64,000 nucleotides of DNA from Hyphomicrobium_A sp963759735 (GCA_963759735.1 CAVXAF010000001.1:372001-436000); one strand, 5' to 3'. Counted from the stretch's first letter, positions 1 to 9,849 are shown. Program-made: numbers and translations. Notes: generated from the sequence alone by a model not told the origin.

Positions 1-204
1 GATCTCGAGAACAACATCATCTACGTGTGGCCGTACCTCGCCGAGATGGACTTGGAAAAATTGACGCCCGCCCAGGAGGTCGATCTGCTGCGCCTCGTCG
101 GCGCGGCCGAGGCCAAGGCAATGCGCGCCGCGAAGAAATGGACGTGGTGGCGGCTGACCATCGGAGCCGATGGCACGTGGCACTCGTTCAAGAAGGGCGA
201 GTGA
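1..204 (+). CDS. Hypothetical protein, C-terminal part (5' end outside window)
   Basis: An open frame runs from the first base to a TGA at 202-204 and gives the last 67 residues of a protein. The codons are GC-rich in the third position, as in neighbouring genes. The visible part contains a Trp-Pro-Tyr motif near the left edge, an acidic/Ala-rich helix and a Trp-rich end (WTWWRLTIGADGTWHSF). I do not recognise the family. The next gene lies 124 bases downstream, so the two may or may not be co-transcribed. Confidence 0.6.
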   Translation, partial: DLENNIIYVWPYLAEMDLEKLTPAQEVDLLRLVGAAEAKAMRAAKKWTWWRLTIGADGTWHSFKKGE

Positions 205-327
205 GGGCAAGAAGGCGAGTGAGGCGATAAGTAGCGGGCGGGCCGTTATTTTTCCGCGACGGGTTGTACAGCTTCCGCACGTTCCCAGATCTACCGACCA
301 CCAAACCAGGGTCTAGGGGGTCTCATC

Positions 328-1173
328 ATGTGGCGAACAGCTTTGGTGGCAGCGAGCTTGATTACGCTGGTCGACGCCGCGCCGGCGTCGGCACAATTCT
401 ACGGCTGGGAGAATTCCGGCCGCACGCCGTTCTGGGAGCAACGCTCGCGCCGACGCCAGCAATGGCAGGGCGGCGATGACTGGGGTTACAGCGACGATGA
501 CCGCCGCGCGCCCGTCACCCGTAGCGGCGGCGCGCGCCCAAGCATCGCTCCGCTCGCGCCGTCGGTGGTCGCCTTCCACAGCAACTTCGCCGCCAACTCG
601 ATCGTCATCGATAGCCAGTCGCGCATGCTCTACTACGTGCTGTCGCCGAGCGAGGCGTACGAGTATCCGATCTCGGTCGGGCGCGAGGGCTTCTCGTGGA
701 CCGGCACCGAGGTCATCAGTCGCAAGCAGGAATGGCCCGACTGGCATCCGCCCAAGGAAATGATCGCGCGCGACCCGCGTCTGCCCGACAAGATGACGGG
801 CGGCGTGAAGAACCCGCTCGGCGCGCTGGCGCTCTATCTCGGCAACACGCTCTATCGCATTCACGGCACCAACGAGCCAAAGAGCATCGGCCGCGCCGCG
901 TCATCGGGCTGTTTCCGCATGATGAACGAGCATGTCCTGCATCTGGCGTCGCTAGCCGGCGTCGGCACGCCGGTGACGGTGGTAAAGCAGTTGCCGACGC
1001 AGACGGTCGCGGGGCCTGGGTTGCCGCCGGGCCGCACGCAGCAGCACAGCGACATCTACGCGCGCGATCCCGATGATGACCGCAACGACGAGGCCGATGA
1101 TCCTCCCGGCTACGGCGGGTACGAGCGCTACAACCGCTATCCGCGCTTTGACCGTTACGGCGATCCGCTGTAG
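328..1173 (+). CDS. L,D-transpeptidase (YkuD domain), secreted
   Basis: 281 residues. An N-terminal signal peptide (MWRTALVAASL...ASAQ) sends it to the periplasm. Residues about 80-220 form a YkuD L,D-transpeptidase catalytic domain with the signature HGT (His179) and SSGCFRM (catalytic Cys195). Enzymes of this family make 3-3 cross-links in peptidoglycan or attach proteins to it; which of the two applies here cannot be read from sequence. The C-terminal 60 residues are a low-complexity Asp/Arg/Tyr-rich tail. The ATG is preceded by a G-rich stretch (TAGGGGG). It converges on the dihydroorotase gene with only 7 bases between the stops. Confidence 0.88.
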   Translation: MWRTALVAASLITLVDAAPASAQFYGWENSGRTPFWEQRSRRRQQWQGGDDWGYSDDDRRAPVTRSGGARPSIAPLAPSVVAFHSNFAANSIVIDSQSRMLYYVLSPSEAYEYPISVGREGFSWTGTEVISRKQEWPDWHPPKEMIARDPRLPDKMTGGVKNPLGALALYLGNTLYRIHGTNEPKSIGRAASSGCFRMMNEHVLHLASLAGVGTPVTVVKQLPTQTVAGPGLPPGRTQQHSDIYARDPDDDRNDEADDPPGYGGYERYNRYPRFDRYGDPL

Positions 1174-1180
1174 CTCGGCG

Positions 1181-2510
1181 TCAGAAGCCTTCGAGGAAGC
1201 CGACCGGGGCGCCGTGCGCGGCCCCGATGATCTCGCCGTCCCACATGACGCGGCGACCGCGCACGATGGTGCCGACAGCCCAGCCCTTGACGCGCTTGCC
1301 GTCGTAGGGCGTCCACCCGGCGCGGCTCGCCACCTGCGCATGCGTGATGGTCGTTTCACGCTTCATGTCGACGACCGTGATGTCGGCGTCATAGCCGACG
1401 GCAATGCGCCCCTTGCCACGGATGCCGAACAGCCGCTGCGGCCCGTGGCTCGTCAGATCAACAAAGCGTTCGATGGTGAGGCGCCCGGCGTTGACGTGGT
1501 CGAGCATGATCGGAACCAGTGTCTGCACGCCGGTCATTCCTGAGTGCGAGGCGGGATAGGCGTGGTCTTTCTCCTCGCGCGTGTGCGGCGCGTGGTCGGA
1601 GCCGAGGACATCGACGACGCCGGCGGCAAGACCCGCCCAGATCGCCTGCCGATGGCGCTCATCGCGCACCGGCGGGTTCATCTGCGCGTAGGTGCCGAGC
1701 CGCTCGTAGCAATCGGGAGCCACCAGCGTCAGATGATGCGGCGTCACCTCGACGCTCGCCCAGTCCTTATGGTCGGCAAGGAATTCCATCTCCGCCGCGG
1801 TCGAAACGTGCAGGACGTGCACGCGCCGCTTGTACTTTTCGGCGAGCCGCACGAGCCGCCGCGTCGAAATGATCGCGGCTTCCTCATCGCGCCATTCAGG
1901 ATGCGACGACGGATCGCCAGGACGGCGGATGTGCAGTCGCTCGATGAGACGCGCCTCGTCCTCGGAATGGAAGGCAGCACGCCGGCTCAGCCGCGCGATG
2001 ATGCGGTCAAGCGAAGACTCATCGTCGACGAGGAGATCGCCGGTCGATGAGCCCATGAACACCTTGATGCCGGCCGAGCCCTCGAGCTTTTCCAGTGCCG
2101 GAATGTCGTCGATGTTCTCGCGCGTGCCGCCGACGTAAAATGCGAAGTCGCAGAACATGCGGTTGCGCGCACGGGCAACCTTGTCGGCGAGCGTTGCCGC
2201 AGTCGTCGTCAGCGGCTTGGTGTTGGGCATCTCGAACACGGCGGTGACGCCGCCGAGAACGGCGCTGCGGGAGCCGCTTTCTAGATCTTCCTTGTGCTCC
2301 AGCCCCGGCTCGCGGAAGTGCACCTGCGTATCGATGACGCCGGGCAGCACGTGCAGGCCGCGCGCGTCGATCGTCTCGCCGGCGCTCGGCCGCGTCTATC
2401 TGGCCTATGGCGGCAATGCGCCCACCGACAATGCCGACGTCGCGTACGCCGACCCCGTCGTGGTTGACGACTGTGCCACTTTTCAGCACGACATCGAACG
2501 TGGCGCTCAT
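1181..2510 (-). CDS. pyrC: Dihydroorotase (one frameshift)
   Basis: Amidohydrolase of de novo pyrimidine synthesis that interconverts carbamoyl-aspartate and dihydroorotate. The N-terminus (MSATFDVVLKSG...IAAIGQ) starts at 2510, and the rest (GETIDARG, then LPGVIDTQVHFREPG) lies in the next frame. Removing one C at about 2385-2396 (minus strand gagCgccggc) restores a continuous 442-residue protein, the usual length for the class I/multifunctional-type family. Metal-site motifs are visible: DTQVHFREPG, HSED, HVLHVST and GSDHAPHTREEK. It could also be a related allantoinase/hydantoinase-like amidohydrolase, but the motif set fits dihydroorotase best. The frame break is probably a sequence error. 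Confidence 0.85.
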
Positions 2511-2588
2511 GGCTTCACCCGCGGCTTGCCTCCGGCCCGCGCCCCGCATACGTAAATCGGACGCCGGTTGCAACCGGAGCGGGGAAAC

Positions 2589-3488
2589 ATGGCTGAGACA
2601 AAAATAGCGCTGCTGCCCGACCGCGGCGTGGTCAGCGTCACTGGAGCGGACGCCCGCAAACTGCTGCAGGGCGTCATCACCAATGACATGGACCTCATCG
2701 ATACGCAGCCGGCGCTGCATGCGGGGCTGTTGAGCCCGCAAGGAAAAGTGCTGTTCGATTTCTTCGTCACCGCCAGTCCCGGCGGGTTCTGTTTGGAAAC
2801 GGCGCGCCTCAAGGCGCCCGAACTCGCCGAACGCCTCAAGATGTATAAGCTGCGCGCCGACGTCGCGATCAACGACGTCTCCGCCGACTACACGGTAGCG
2901 GCGATCTGGGGCGGAGCTTATGCCCCGCGCGGCGAAGGCAACCCGCCTCTTTGGTTTGTCGATCCGCGCTTGCCGGGGCTCGGCTATCGCGAACTCGCCA
3001 CGCTGCGCTCGGACTGGGCCCTCGGCGGGGAGGAATGCGACAGCGCCACGCAGGACGACTACCACGCCCACCGCATCGGCCTCGGCGTGCCCGAGGGCGG
3101 TCGCGATTATGCTTTCGGCGACGTCTTCCCGCACGAGGCGCTCTTCGACCAACTGAATGGGGTGTCGTTCGAGAAGGGCTGCTACGTCGGCCAGGAGGTC
3201 GTCTCGCGCATGCAGAACCGCGGCACCGCTCGCCGCCGCATCGTACCTATCGTCGCCAACGCCGCATTGCCCGCGACCGGCGCGCCGATCACGGCCGGCG
3301 ACGTCGAGATCGGCACACTCGGCTCCAGTGCCGGCACGCGCGGGCTGGCGCAGGTGCGTCTCGATCGCGCCGCCGAGTTCAAGGACAAGGGCATTGGACT
3401 GCGCGCCGGCAACGTCGAAGTGCGCATCGATATCCCGGCATGGGCACGCTTCTCGCTGGATGCCAAGTCGGCGGGCCCGGCGCTATGA
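2589..3488 (+). CDS. ygfZ: YgfZ/GcvT-family folate-binding protein
   Basis: 299 residues. Belongs to the COG0354 family, which uses tetrahydrofolate to help maintain or repair certain iron-sulfur enzymes. The family signature KGCYVGQE is present around residue 195-203, with the GcvT-like fold before it (LLQGVITNDM near residue 25). I chose the ATG at 2589 because GGGGAAAC precedes it; an in-frame ATG 21 bases upstream lacks a better ribosome site. Its stop overlaps the start of the next gene as ATGA, so it is the first gene of a three-gene translationally coupled operon. Confidence 0.88.
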   Translation: MAETKIALLPDRGVVSVTGADARKLLQGVITNDMDLIDTQPALHAGLLSPQGKVLFDFFVTASPGGFCLETARLKAPELAERLKMYKLRADVAINDVSADYTVAAIWGGAYAPRGEGNPPLWFVDPRLPGLGYRELATLRSDWALGGEECDSATQDDYHAHRIGLGVPEGGRDYAFGDVFPHEALFDQLNGVSFEKGCYVGQEVVSRMQNRGTARRRIVPIVANAALPATGAPITAGDVEIGTLGSSAGTRGLAQVRLDRAAEFKDKGIGLRAGNVEVRIDIPAWARFSLDAKSAGPAL

Positions 3489-4093
3489 CCCGTGCGCGCG
3501 ATACGGCGCCACAGCGCTGCACCTGGGCCGGCAACGACGCCACGTATCAGCGCTATCACGACGAGGAATGGGGCGTGCCGTTGAAAACGGATCGCGCCAT
3601 TCTGGAGAAGCTGGCGCTGGAAGGGTTCCAGGCCGGCCTGTCGTGGATCACCATTCTGCGCAAGCGCGAGAACTTCCGCCGCGCGTTCGATAAGTTCGAC
3701 GCCGAAAGCGTCGCCGGCTATGGCGACAAGGACGTTGCCCGGCTGATGGCGGACGCGGGCATCGTGCGCAACCGCGCGAAAATCGAGGCGACGATCGACA
3801 ACGCCAAGGCCTACCTGCGCCTGCGCGAGCGCACCACGCTGCGGCGATTTCTGGCGGACTTCCTCGTCGATGGCCCGCTGCAGAACCGCGCCCGTTCGAT
3901 GGCCGACATACCGGCCGAGACGGCGCTGTCGAAGGCAATATCGAAGGCGCTGAAGGCTGAAGGGTTTCGCTTCGTCGGGCCGACCACCGTCTATGCATTC
4001 ATGCAGTCGGCCGGGATGGTCAACGATCACCTGCTCGGCTGCTTCCGGTATGCCGAGTGCGCCAAGCTGCAGCAAGCGAGCGCCAAGCGATGA
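3485..4093 (+). CDS. tag: DNA-3-methyladenine glycosylase I
   Basis: 202 residues. Base-excision repair glycosylase that removes 3-methyladenine from alkylated DNA. The Tag zinc ligands are visible at both ends: Cys in RCTWAGND and His in YHDEEWG near the N-terminus, then His and Cys in VNDHLLGCFRY near the C-terminus. The segment FQAGLSWITILRKRENFRR is typical of the family. The start overlaps the ygfZ stop (ATGA), and its own stop overlaps the next start the same way. Confidence 0.93.
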   Translation: MTRARDTAPQRCTWAGNDATYQRYHDEEWGVPLKTDRAILEKLALEGFQAGLSWITILRKRENFRRAFDKFDAESVAGYGDKDVARLMADAGIVRNRAKIEATIDNAKAYLRLRERTTLRRFLADFLVDGPLQNRARSMADIPAETALSKAISKALKAEGFRFVGPTTVYAFMQSAGMVNDHLLGCFRYAECAKLQQASAKR

Positions 4094-4713
4094 CCTCTTC
4101 TTCCGATCATCAACCGACGGGGCGCGCTTGGCAGCGCATGCTGTCGGGGCGACGGCTCGATCTGCTGGACCCCTCGCCTGCCGACATCGAGATCGAGGAC
4201 ATCGCGCACGGGCTCGCGCGGGTCGCACGCTGGAACGGGCAGACCGTTGGCGCGCACGCCTTCTCGGTTGCCCAGCATGCATTGATCGTCGAGGACATCG
4301 CGCTGGCCCGCAATCGGGAGTGGCCAGCGCGCTGGAGGCTGGCGACGCTGCTGCACGACGCGCCGGAGTACGTCGTCGGCGACCTCATCAGCCCGTTTAA
4401 GAACGCCATCGGTCTCAACTACAAAGCCTTCGAGTTGCGTCTGCTTGCCGCGATTTACACCCGCTTCGGGCTCCCCAGTGAATTGCCGAGCAGTGTTCAA
4501 AGCGAGATCAAGGCGGGGGACCGCATCGCCGCCTATTTCGAGGCCAAGGGGCTCGCCGGATTTAGCCAAGATGAAGCAACGCTTTACTTCGGCCAGCCGA
4601 ACGACTTGGAGGCGGAACTCGCGGCAGCGTTAAATACATTGCAGCCGCTTCCCGCCGAGGCCGCAGGAGCGGCATTTCTGGGCAGGTTTCGACATTTGAT
4701 TGAACGTTTGTGA
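4090..4713 (+). CDS. HD-domain phosphohydrolase (YfbR-like)
   Basis: 207 residues, started at the ATG that overlaps the tag stop (ATGA). It has an HD metal site: HAFSVAQHALIVED near residue 55-68, LLHDAPEYVVGD near residue 95, and a later Asp in KAGDRIAAYF. The arrangement resembles 5'-nucleotidase YfbR-type HD hydrolases, which act on deoxynucleoside monophosphates. Substrate is inference only. Last gene of the ygfZ-tag-HD operon. Confidence 0.82.
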   Translation: MTSSSDHQPTGRAWQRMLSGRRLDLLDPSPADIEIEDIAHGLARVARWNGQTVGAHAFSVAQHALIVEDIALARNREWPARWRLATLLHDAPEYVVGDLISPFKNAIGLNYKAFELRLLAAIYTRFGLPSELPSSVQSEIKAGDRIAAYFEAKGLAGFSQDEATLYFGQPNDLEAELAAALNTLQPLPAEAAGAAFLGRFRHLIERL

Positions 4714-4827
4714 GCATTGAGCGTTGTGATTGGCGAACAATAAGGACGCTGTGCGTTCATCAAAGCGCAGGGTCACTTTGAAGCCTCCGAGCGTAAGGGG
4801 GTCTCCAACACACTTGGAGGATTGCCA

Positions 4828-5871
4828 ATGTCGTACGGCCAAGTTCGGGAAACGGCAGAGCGAGTGAAGGTCGACGCCGATCCCACGTCCGCAAACGCAA
4901 CCGGCACGGCCGGTGTAGAGATCGGCCTCAACGCGGCCATCGTCGCGGTCGCCGACAACGAACCGGTTGCGCTTATCATTCGCAACGAGGCCGACAGTGC
5001 CGGCGCCACCGACGGGCTCCCATTCGGTCCGTTCTCACCGGTGCAGCATCGAACTTTCGAGGGTGGCCTGCGTGCCTGGGTGCACCGGCAGACCGGCTTG
5101 GAACTAGGATACGCCGAGCAGCTCTATACGTTTGGCGACCGCGGTCGCCACGCCGAGCCGGGCGACGCCAGCCCGCATGTCGTCTCCATCGGATATCTTG
5201 CGCTCACGCAAGCCAAACCGCCGCTTGAGGCTCAGAACGGCGTGTGGCGCAGCTGGTACCAGTATTTCCCGTGGGAGGATTGGCGCCGCGGGCGCCCGGA
5301 TATTCTCGAAAGCACCATCGAGCCGCGCATGCGCGAGTGGGTGTCCGCTCAGCGCGGCGCCGCCTCGCAGCCCATCAGCCGGCAGGAGCGCGTGCGCATG
5401 TGTTTTGCGCTTGAGGGCGCGACATGGGACGAGGAAAAAGTCCTTGAACGCTACGAGCTTCTTTATGAAGCCGGCCTCGTTGATGAGGCCGCGCGCGATG
5501 GTCGCGATACCTCGCGCCAGTGGGACGAGCGACCGCGCCTCGGCCTGCCGATGCGCTTCGACCACCGCCGTATCCTGGCGACGGCAATCGGCCGGGTACG
5601 CGCCAAGATCAAATACCGTCCGGTGATCTTCGAGTTGATGCCGGACGACTTCACGCTGTTTGAACTGCAGCGCACGGTCGAAGCGATTCTCGGTCCTCAC
5701 CTGCACAAGCAGAACTTCCGCCGACTCGTGGAAGGGGCCGGCCTCGTCGAGCCGACCGGCGAGGTGAAGATGCGCACGGGCGGCCGTCCGGCGAAACTTT
5801 ATCGCTTCCGCCGCGAGGTGCTGCTCGAGCGTCCGGCACCCGGCGTGCGCGTCAAACCCGGCAAGACCTGA
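4828..5871 (+). CDS. nadQ: Nudix-related transcriptional regulator of NAD synthesis (NadQ-like)
   Basis: 347 residues; start chosen at the ATG preceded by GGAGG with 7-base spacing. The N-terminal half (residues about 30-170) has a Nudix-like fold, but the Nudix box is degenerate: no REUxEE signature follows GGLRAWVHRQTG, so hydrolase activity is unlikely. The C-terminal part (about 210-340) looks like a winged-helix region ending in a basic segment (GGRPAKLYRFRREV). This layout matches the COG4111/NadQ group proposed to repress nadABC in Alphaproteobacteria, and nadA lies directly downstream behind two palindromes. The symbol rests on context and architecture, not on a search. Confidence 0.65.
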   Translation: MSYGQVRETAERVKVDADPTSANATGTAGVEIGLNAAIVAVADNEPVALIIRNEADSAGATDGLPFGPFSPVQHRTFEGGLRAWVHRQTGLELGYAEQLYTFGDRGRHAEPGDASPHVVSIGYLALTQAKPPLEAQNGVWRSWYQYFPWEDWRRGRPDILESTIEPRMREWVSAQRGAASQPISRQERVRMCFALEGATWDEEKVLERYELLYEAGLVDEAARDGRDTSRQWDERPRLGLPMRFDHRRILATAIGRVRAKIKYRPVIFELMPDDFTLFELQRTVEAILGPHLHKQNFRRLVEGAGLVEPTGEVKMRTGGRPAKLYRFRREVLLERPAPGVRVKPGKT

Positions 5872-6008
5872 CGGCGTCGCCGGCCTTCGGCAGCGCGACG
5901 CGTCCACGCCACATGCGTCGCCTGCGAGAGAAGGAATTTGCCAACGCCGAGCTACTCTTAACTGGCCAGGCGGAGCGGCATGAAGTAATCTCGACACCAC
6001 CCTTGGAG

Positions 6009-6023
6009 TGCTCAAATAGAGCA
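6009..6023. promoter_or_regulatory. Palindromic operator 1 upstream of nadA
   Basis: A perfect inverted repeat TGCTC-AAATA-GAGCA, 92 bases before the nadA start. A closely similar palindrome lies 66 bases further downstream. Predicted to bind the NadQ-like regulator encoded just upstream; the assignment is inference. Confidence 0.6.
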
Positions 6024-6074
6024 TTATATGGAAGGTAACCGGCCCCGGGGCCGGCTCGTTGGATGGCCTGTTTA

Positions 6075-6089
6075 TACTCAAAATGAGCA
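6075..6089. promoter_or_regulatory. Palindromic operator 2, overlapping a -10-like element of nadA
   Basis: TACTC-AAAAT-GAGCA, matching operator 1 in 11 of 15 positions including its whole right arm, with one imperfect arm base. It overlaps TATACT (6073-6078), a plausible -10 box, and ends 25 bases before the nadA ATG, a position suited to repression. Confidence 0.55.
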
Positions 6090-6114
6090 TAGCTGGCCGT
6101 TAGAGGAGCACGTC

Positions 6115-7174
6115 ATGGACACGTTGAACGTCTGCCCCGCCACCGACCGCCGATCGCCCCCAGCGTCGACGCGGCATGTGCTGCCGGCATTCACCGCCGA
6201 ACTGGCCGCCGAGATGGCGCCGCTGTACGCGCGCGTCCAGCACGTCGTCACCCCGATGGAGTGGCCGGCATATGCGCCGCTGATCAAGGCCATCAACGAG
6301 CTGAAGCGCGAGCGCAATGCCGTCATCCTGGCGCACAACTACATGACGCCGGAGATCTTCAATTGCGTCGGCGATTTCCGCGGCGACAGCTTGCAGCTGG
6401 CCAAGGAAGCGGCGCGCACCAAGGCCGACGTCATCGTGCAGGCCGGCGTGCACTTCATGGCCGAGACCTCCAAGCTGCTCAGCCCGGACAAGACGGTGCT
6501 CATTCCCGACCCGCTGGCCGGCTGCTCGCTGGCGGATTCGATAACGCCTGAAGATGTGCGCATGCTGCGCGACATCTACCCCGGCGTGCCCATCGTCACC
6601 TACGTCAACACCTCGGCGGCGGTGAAGGCCGAGTGCGACATCACTTGCACCTCCTCCAACGCCGTAAAGATCGTCGAGAGCTCTCGGCGCGCCGCGCGTG
6701 CTGCTCATTCCCGACGAGTACCTGGCGAAGTACGTGCAGACCAAGACGGACGTCGAGATCATCGCCTGGAAGGGCCACTGCGAGGTGCACGAGCGCTTCA
6801 CGGCCGCCGACATCGCGGCCATGCGCGCTGCCGATCCCGGCTTGAAGGTGATCGCGCACCCCGAATGCCCGCCCGAGGTGATCGAGGCGGCGGACTTCAC
6901 GGGGTCGACGGCGGCGATGATCAACTACGTGACGAGCAAGCGGCCGCGCAAGGTGGCGCTGATCACCGAGTGCTCGATGGCCTCCAACGTCGCCGTCGAA
7001 GCGCCGGACGTGGAGTTCATCCGCCCGTGCAACATGTGCCCGCACATGAAGCGCATCAGCCTGCAGAACATCTATGAGGCGCTGCGCGACATGAAGTACG
7101 AGGTCCACGTCGATCCCGTCATCGCCGCCAAGGCGCGTCGCGCCGTCGAGCGGATGGTCAACCTCACCAACTGA
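6115..7174 (+). CDS. nadA: Quinolinate synthase (one frameshift)
   Basis: Condenses iminoaspartate with dihydroxyacetone phosphate to quinolinate using a 4Fe-4S cluster. The start is an ATG behind GAGGAG (6103-6108). The first 190 residues read through GCSLAD and CTSSNAVKIVES. The rest (LGAPRVLLIPDEYLA onward) is in the next frame. One extra T at about 6681 (gagagcTctcggc) explains the break, and without it the protein is 352 residues, normal for the family. The likely cluster cysteines are present in GCSLAD, HPEC and CNMCPHM. First gene of nadA-nadB-nadC. Confidence 0.92.
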
Positions 7175-7221
7175 CGAGCGCGCCGGCGGCCTGCCGCCGG
7201 CACCACATTCGTCCTCTTGGG

Positions 7222-8895
7222 ATGTCCATGGCACACACCTTCAAGCGATCCGGTACCCATAGCTTCCGCCCCGCGCATGATGAGCCGCTCGGGGCGCAGG
7301 GCGATGTTGTCATCGTCGGCGCCGGACTGGCTGGCCTCTTTACGGCGCTGAAGCTGGCGCCGATGCCCGTTACCGTGGTCGCGGCAGCCCCGCTTGGCCA
7401 AGGCGCTTCGACGGGCTGGGCGCAGGGCGGCGTGGCGGCGGCCGTCGGGAGCACCGATCGCCCCGAGTTGCACGCGTCCGACACCGTGGCGGCCGGCGCC
7501 GGCATCGTCGATCACGAGGTGGCGCGCTTCGTCGCTGCCGAAGGACCGGCGCGTATCGCCGACCTCGACAGCTACGGCGTGGCGTTTGATCGCGACGACA
7601 GCGGCGCCTTTGCACTGAGCCAGGAGGCCGCGCATTCGCGTCGCCGCGTCGTGCACGTTTCAGGCGATCGGACCGGCGCTGCGATCCTTGATGCGCTGAT
7701 CGCCAAGGTGCGCGCCACCCCATCGATCCGCGTTCTCGAGGGGTATGAGGCCGACGAACTCATCCTCGCCGACGGGCGCGTCGAAGGTCTGCGCCTGGTG
7801 CGCATGGGTCCGCTCGGCAAGGAAGTCTATGAGTACTTCCCGGCCCGCGCCGTCGTGCTTGCGACGGGCGGCGTCGGCGCCCTGTACGCCGTGACCACCA
7901 ACCCTCCCTACGCTCGCGGTGAATCGATCGCCATGGCAGCGCGTGCCGGCGCCGTCATCAGCGACGCCGAGTTCGTGCAGTTCCATCCGACCGCTATCGA
8001 CGCCGGGCTCGATCCAGCACCCCTGGCGACGGAAGCGTTGCGCGGGGAAGGTGCAACGCTCGTCAACGCGCAGGGCGAGCGCTTCATGGCCAAGATCGAT
8101 GCGCGGGCCGAGTTGGCGCCGCGCGATGTCGTGGCGCGCGCAGTCTTCACCGAGATCGCCGCCGGGCGTGGCGCCTTTCTCGATTGCCGCACGGCCATCG
8201 GCGAACGTTTTCCCGCCGCCTTCCCCACAGTGCACGCGCTCTGCGCCAAGGCCGGGATCGATCCGGCGCGCGAACTCATCCCGGTGGCGCCGGCGGCGCA
8301 TTATCACATGGGCGGGATCGCCACCGATGCGCGCGGCCGCTCCAGCGTGCCGGGTCTGTGGGCCGTCGGCGAGGTCGCCGCCACGGGCCTGCACGGCGCC
8401 AACCGCCTCGCCTCCAACTCGCTGCTGGAGGCGCTGGTGTTCGCCGCCCGTGCCGCCGACGACATCGGCCATCTGGAGCGCGGTATTCGCCAAGGCCCGC
8501 ACACCGCCTTGCAGCGCGTCGGCAGCGATGTCGCCGATCATGCACAAACGCGCGGTCCGGCAGTGGCGCGGCTGCGGCGGACGATGGCTGAGCATGTCGG
8601 CGTCGTTCGCACTGCCAGCGGATTGAAAAAGGCGATGGCTACATTGCGCGACATCGAGCGCCAGGCAGGTTCCGACCGCGTGCTCGCCAACATGGCACTG
8701 GCAGCGCGCTTCATCGCCGCCGGCGCATTGCTGCGCGAGGAGAGCCGCGGCGCGCAGGCCCGCGACGACTTCCCGGAGGCGAACCCGGCATTCGCGACGC
8801 GCACCTTCCTCACGCTGGAGGACGTCGACGAAATCGACGAGCGCCCGGCAGTGGCGCCCAGCGGATGGCAGTGGCAGGCCGGAGCGGCGCGATGA
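7222..8895 (+). CDS. nadB: L-aspartate oxidase
   Basis: 557 residues. FAD flavoprotein that oxidises L-aspartate to iminoaspartate, the substrate of NadA. The FAD-binding VIVGAGLAGL is near residue 30, GASTGWAQGGVA near 60, then EFVQFHPT, HYHMGG and LHGANRLASNSLLEALVFA, all hallmarks of the fumarate reductase/aspartate oxidase family. It follows nadA by 47 bases and overlaps nadC by ATGA. An N-terminal extension of about 25 residues precedes the FAD site. A second in-frame ATG lies two codons after the first. Confidence 0.93.
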   Translation: MSMAHTFKRSGTHSFRPAHDEPLGAQGDVVIVGAGLAGLFTALKLAPMPVTVVAAAPLGQGASTGWAQGGVAAAVGSTDRPELHASDTVAAGAGIVDHEVARFVAAEGPARIADLDSYGVAFDRDDSGAFALSQEAAHSRRRVVHVSGDRTGAAILDALIAKVRATPSIRVLEGYEADELILADGRVEGLRLVRMGPLGKEVYEYFPARAVVLATGGVGALYAVTTNPPYARGESIAMAARAGAVISDAEFVQFHPTAIDAGLDPAPLATEALRGEGATLVNAQGERFMAKIDARAELAPRDVVARAVFTEIAAGRGAFLDCRTAIGERFPAAFPTVHALCAKAGIDPARELIPVAPAAHYHMGGIATDARGRSSVPGLWAVGEVAATGLHGANRLASNSLLEALVFAARAADDIGHLERGIRQGPHTALQRVGSDVADHAQTRGPAVARLRRTMAEHVGVVRTASGLKKAMATLRDIERQAGSDRVLANMALAARFIAAGALLREESRGAQARDDFPEANPAFATRTFLTLEDVDEIDERPAVAPSGWQWQAGAAR

Positions 8896-9782
8896 GCGCT
8901 ATGGCGCCCGACCTGCGGCTGCCGGGCTCGGTCGTCGACAAGGCAGTCGCCGACGCGCTGGCCGAGGATCTCGGCAGCGGCGGCGACATTACGACAAACG
9001 CGACGGTACCCTCCGGGGTGCGGTCGACATCGGTGATTGCCGCGCGTCAGGCAGGAACGGTGGCCGGCGTGCAACTCGCCGAAGCAGCGTTCAAGATGCT
9101 CGATCCGTTCGTGGAGTTCACCGTCGTCGTCGGCGATGGGCAACGCGTCGCGGCGGGAGGGGTGATCGCGCGCATTGCCGGGGAAGCGCGCACGCTGCTC
9201 ACCGCCGAGCGCACCGCGCTCAACTTTCTCGGCCACCTCAGCGGCATCGCCACGCTGACTGCGCGCTACGTGGCGGCGGTCGAGGGCACGCGCGCGCGCA
9301 TCGTCGACACGCGCAAGACGACGCCCGGACTGCGGGCGCTGGAAAAATTCGCCGTGCGCTGCGGCGGCGGGGTCAATCACCGCTTCGGCCTGTTCGATGC
9401 GGTGCTGATCAAGGATAACCACATCATCGCCGCCGGCGGCATCGGGCCGGCGCTGGAGCGCGCACGGCAACATTCCGGGCACATGGTAAAGGTCGAGATC
9501 GAAGTCTCCTCGCTGGATGAGGTCGATCAGGCCCTGCAGCTCGATCCCGATGCGCTGCTGCTCGACAATATGCCGGTTGAGCTGCTCACCGCAGCGGTCA
9601 AGGAAGTCGCCGGCCGCGTTGTCACAGAAGCGTCCGGCGGCGTGACGCTCGATAGCGTGCGCGCCATAGCCGATACGGGGGTCGACCTCATCTCCGTCGG
9701 TGCCTTGACGCATTCAGCGCCCGTGCTCGATATCGGGCTCGACTTCGACCCGGACCCAGAGTCATCGTCGATCAACGCTTGA
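8892..9782 (+). CDS. nadC: Nicotinate-nucleotide pyrophosphorylase (carboxylating)
   Basis: 296 residues. Converts quinolinate and PRPP to nicotinate mononucleotide, the third step of de novo NAD synthesis. Motifs include EDLGSGGDITTNA near the N-terminus, LNFLGHLSGIAT, RIVDTRKTTPGLRALEKFAVRCGGGVNHR (in part), IKDNHI and the C-terminal SVGALTHSAPVLDIGLDF. The ATG overlaps the nadB stop. Co-regulation with nadA and nadB from the operators upstream of nadA is likely. Confidence 0.95.
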   Translation: MSAMAPDLRLPGSVVDKAVADALAEDLGSGGDITTNATVPSGVRSTSVIAARQAGTVAGVQLAEAAFKMLDPFVEFTVVVGDGQRVAAGGVIARIAGEARTLLTAERTALNFLGHLSGIATLTARYVAAVEGTRARIVDTRKTTPGLRALEKFAVRCGGGVNHRFGLFDAVLIKDNHIIAAGGIGPALERARQHSGHMVKVEIEVSSLDEVDQALQLDPDALLLDNMPVELLTAAVKEVAGRVVTEASGGVTLDSVRAIADTGVDLISVGALTHSAPVLDIGLDFDPDPESSSINA

Positions 9783-9849
9783 TTTCGCCACAGTTGCTGC
9801 GCACATCACGAGGATTGGTTGAGGCGCCGTCCTCAAGGGGAGGACATCA

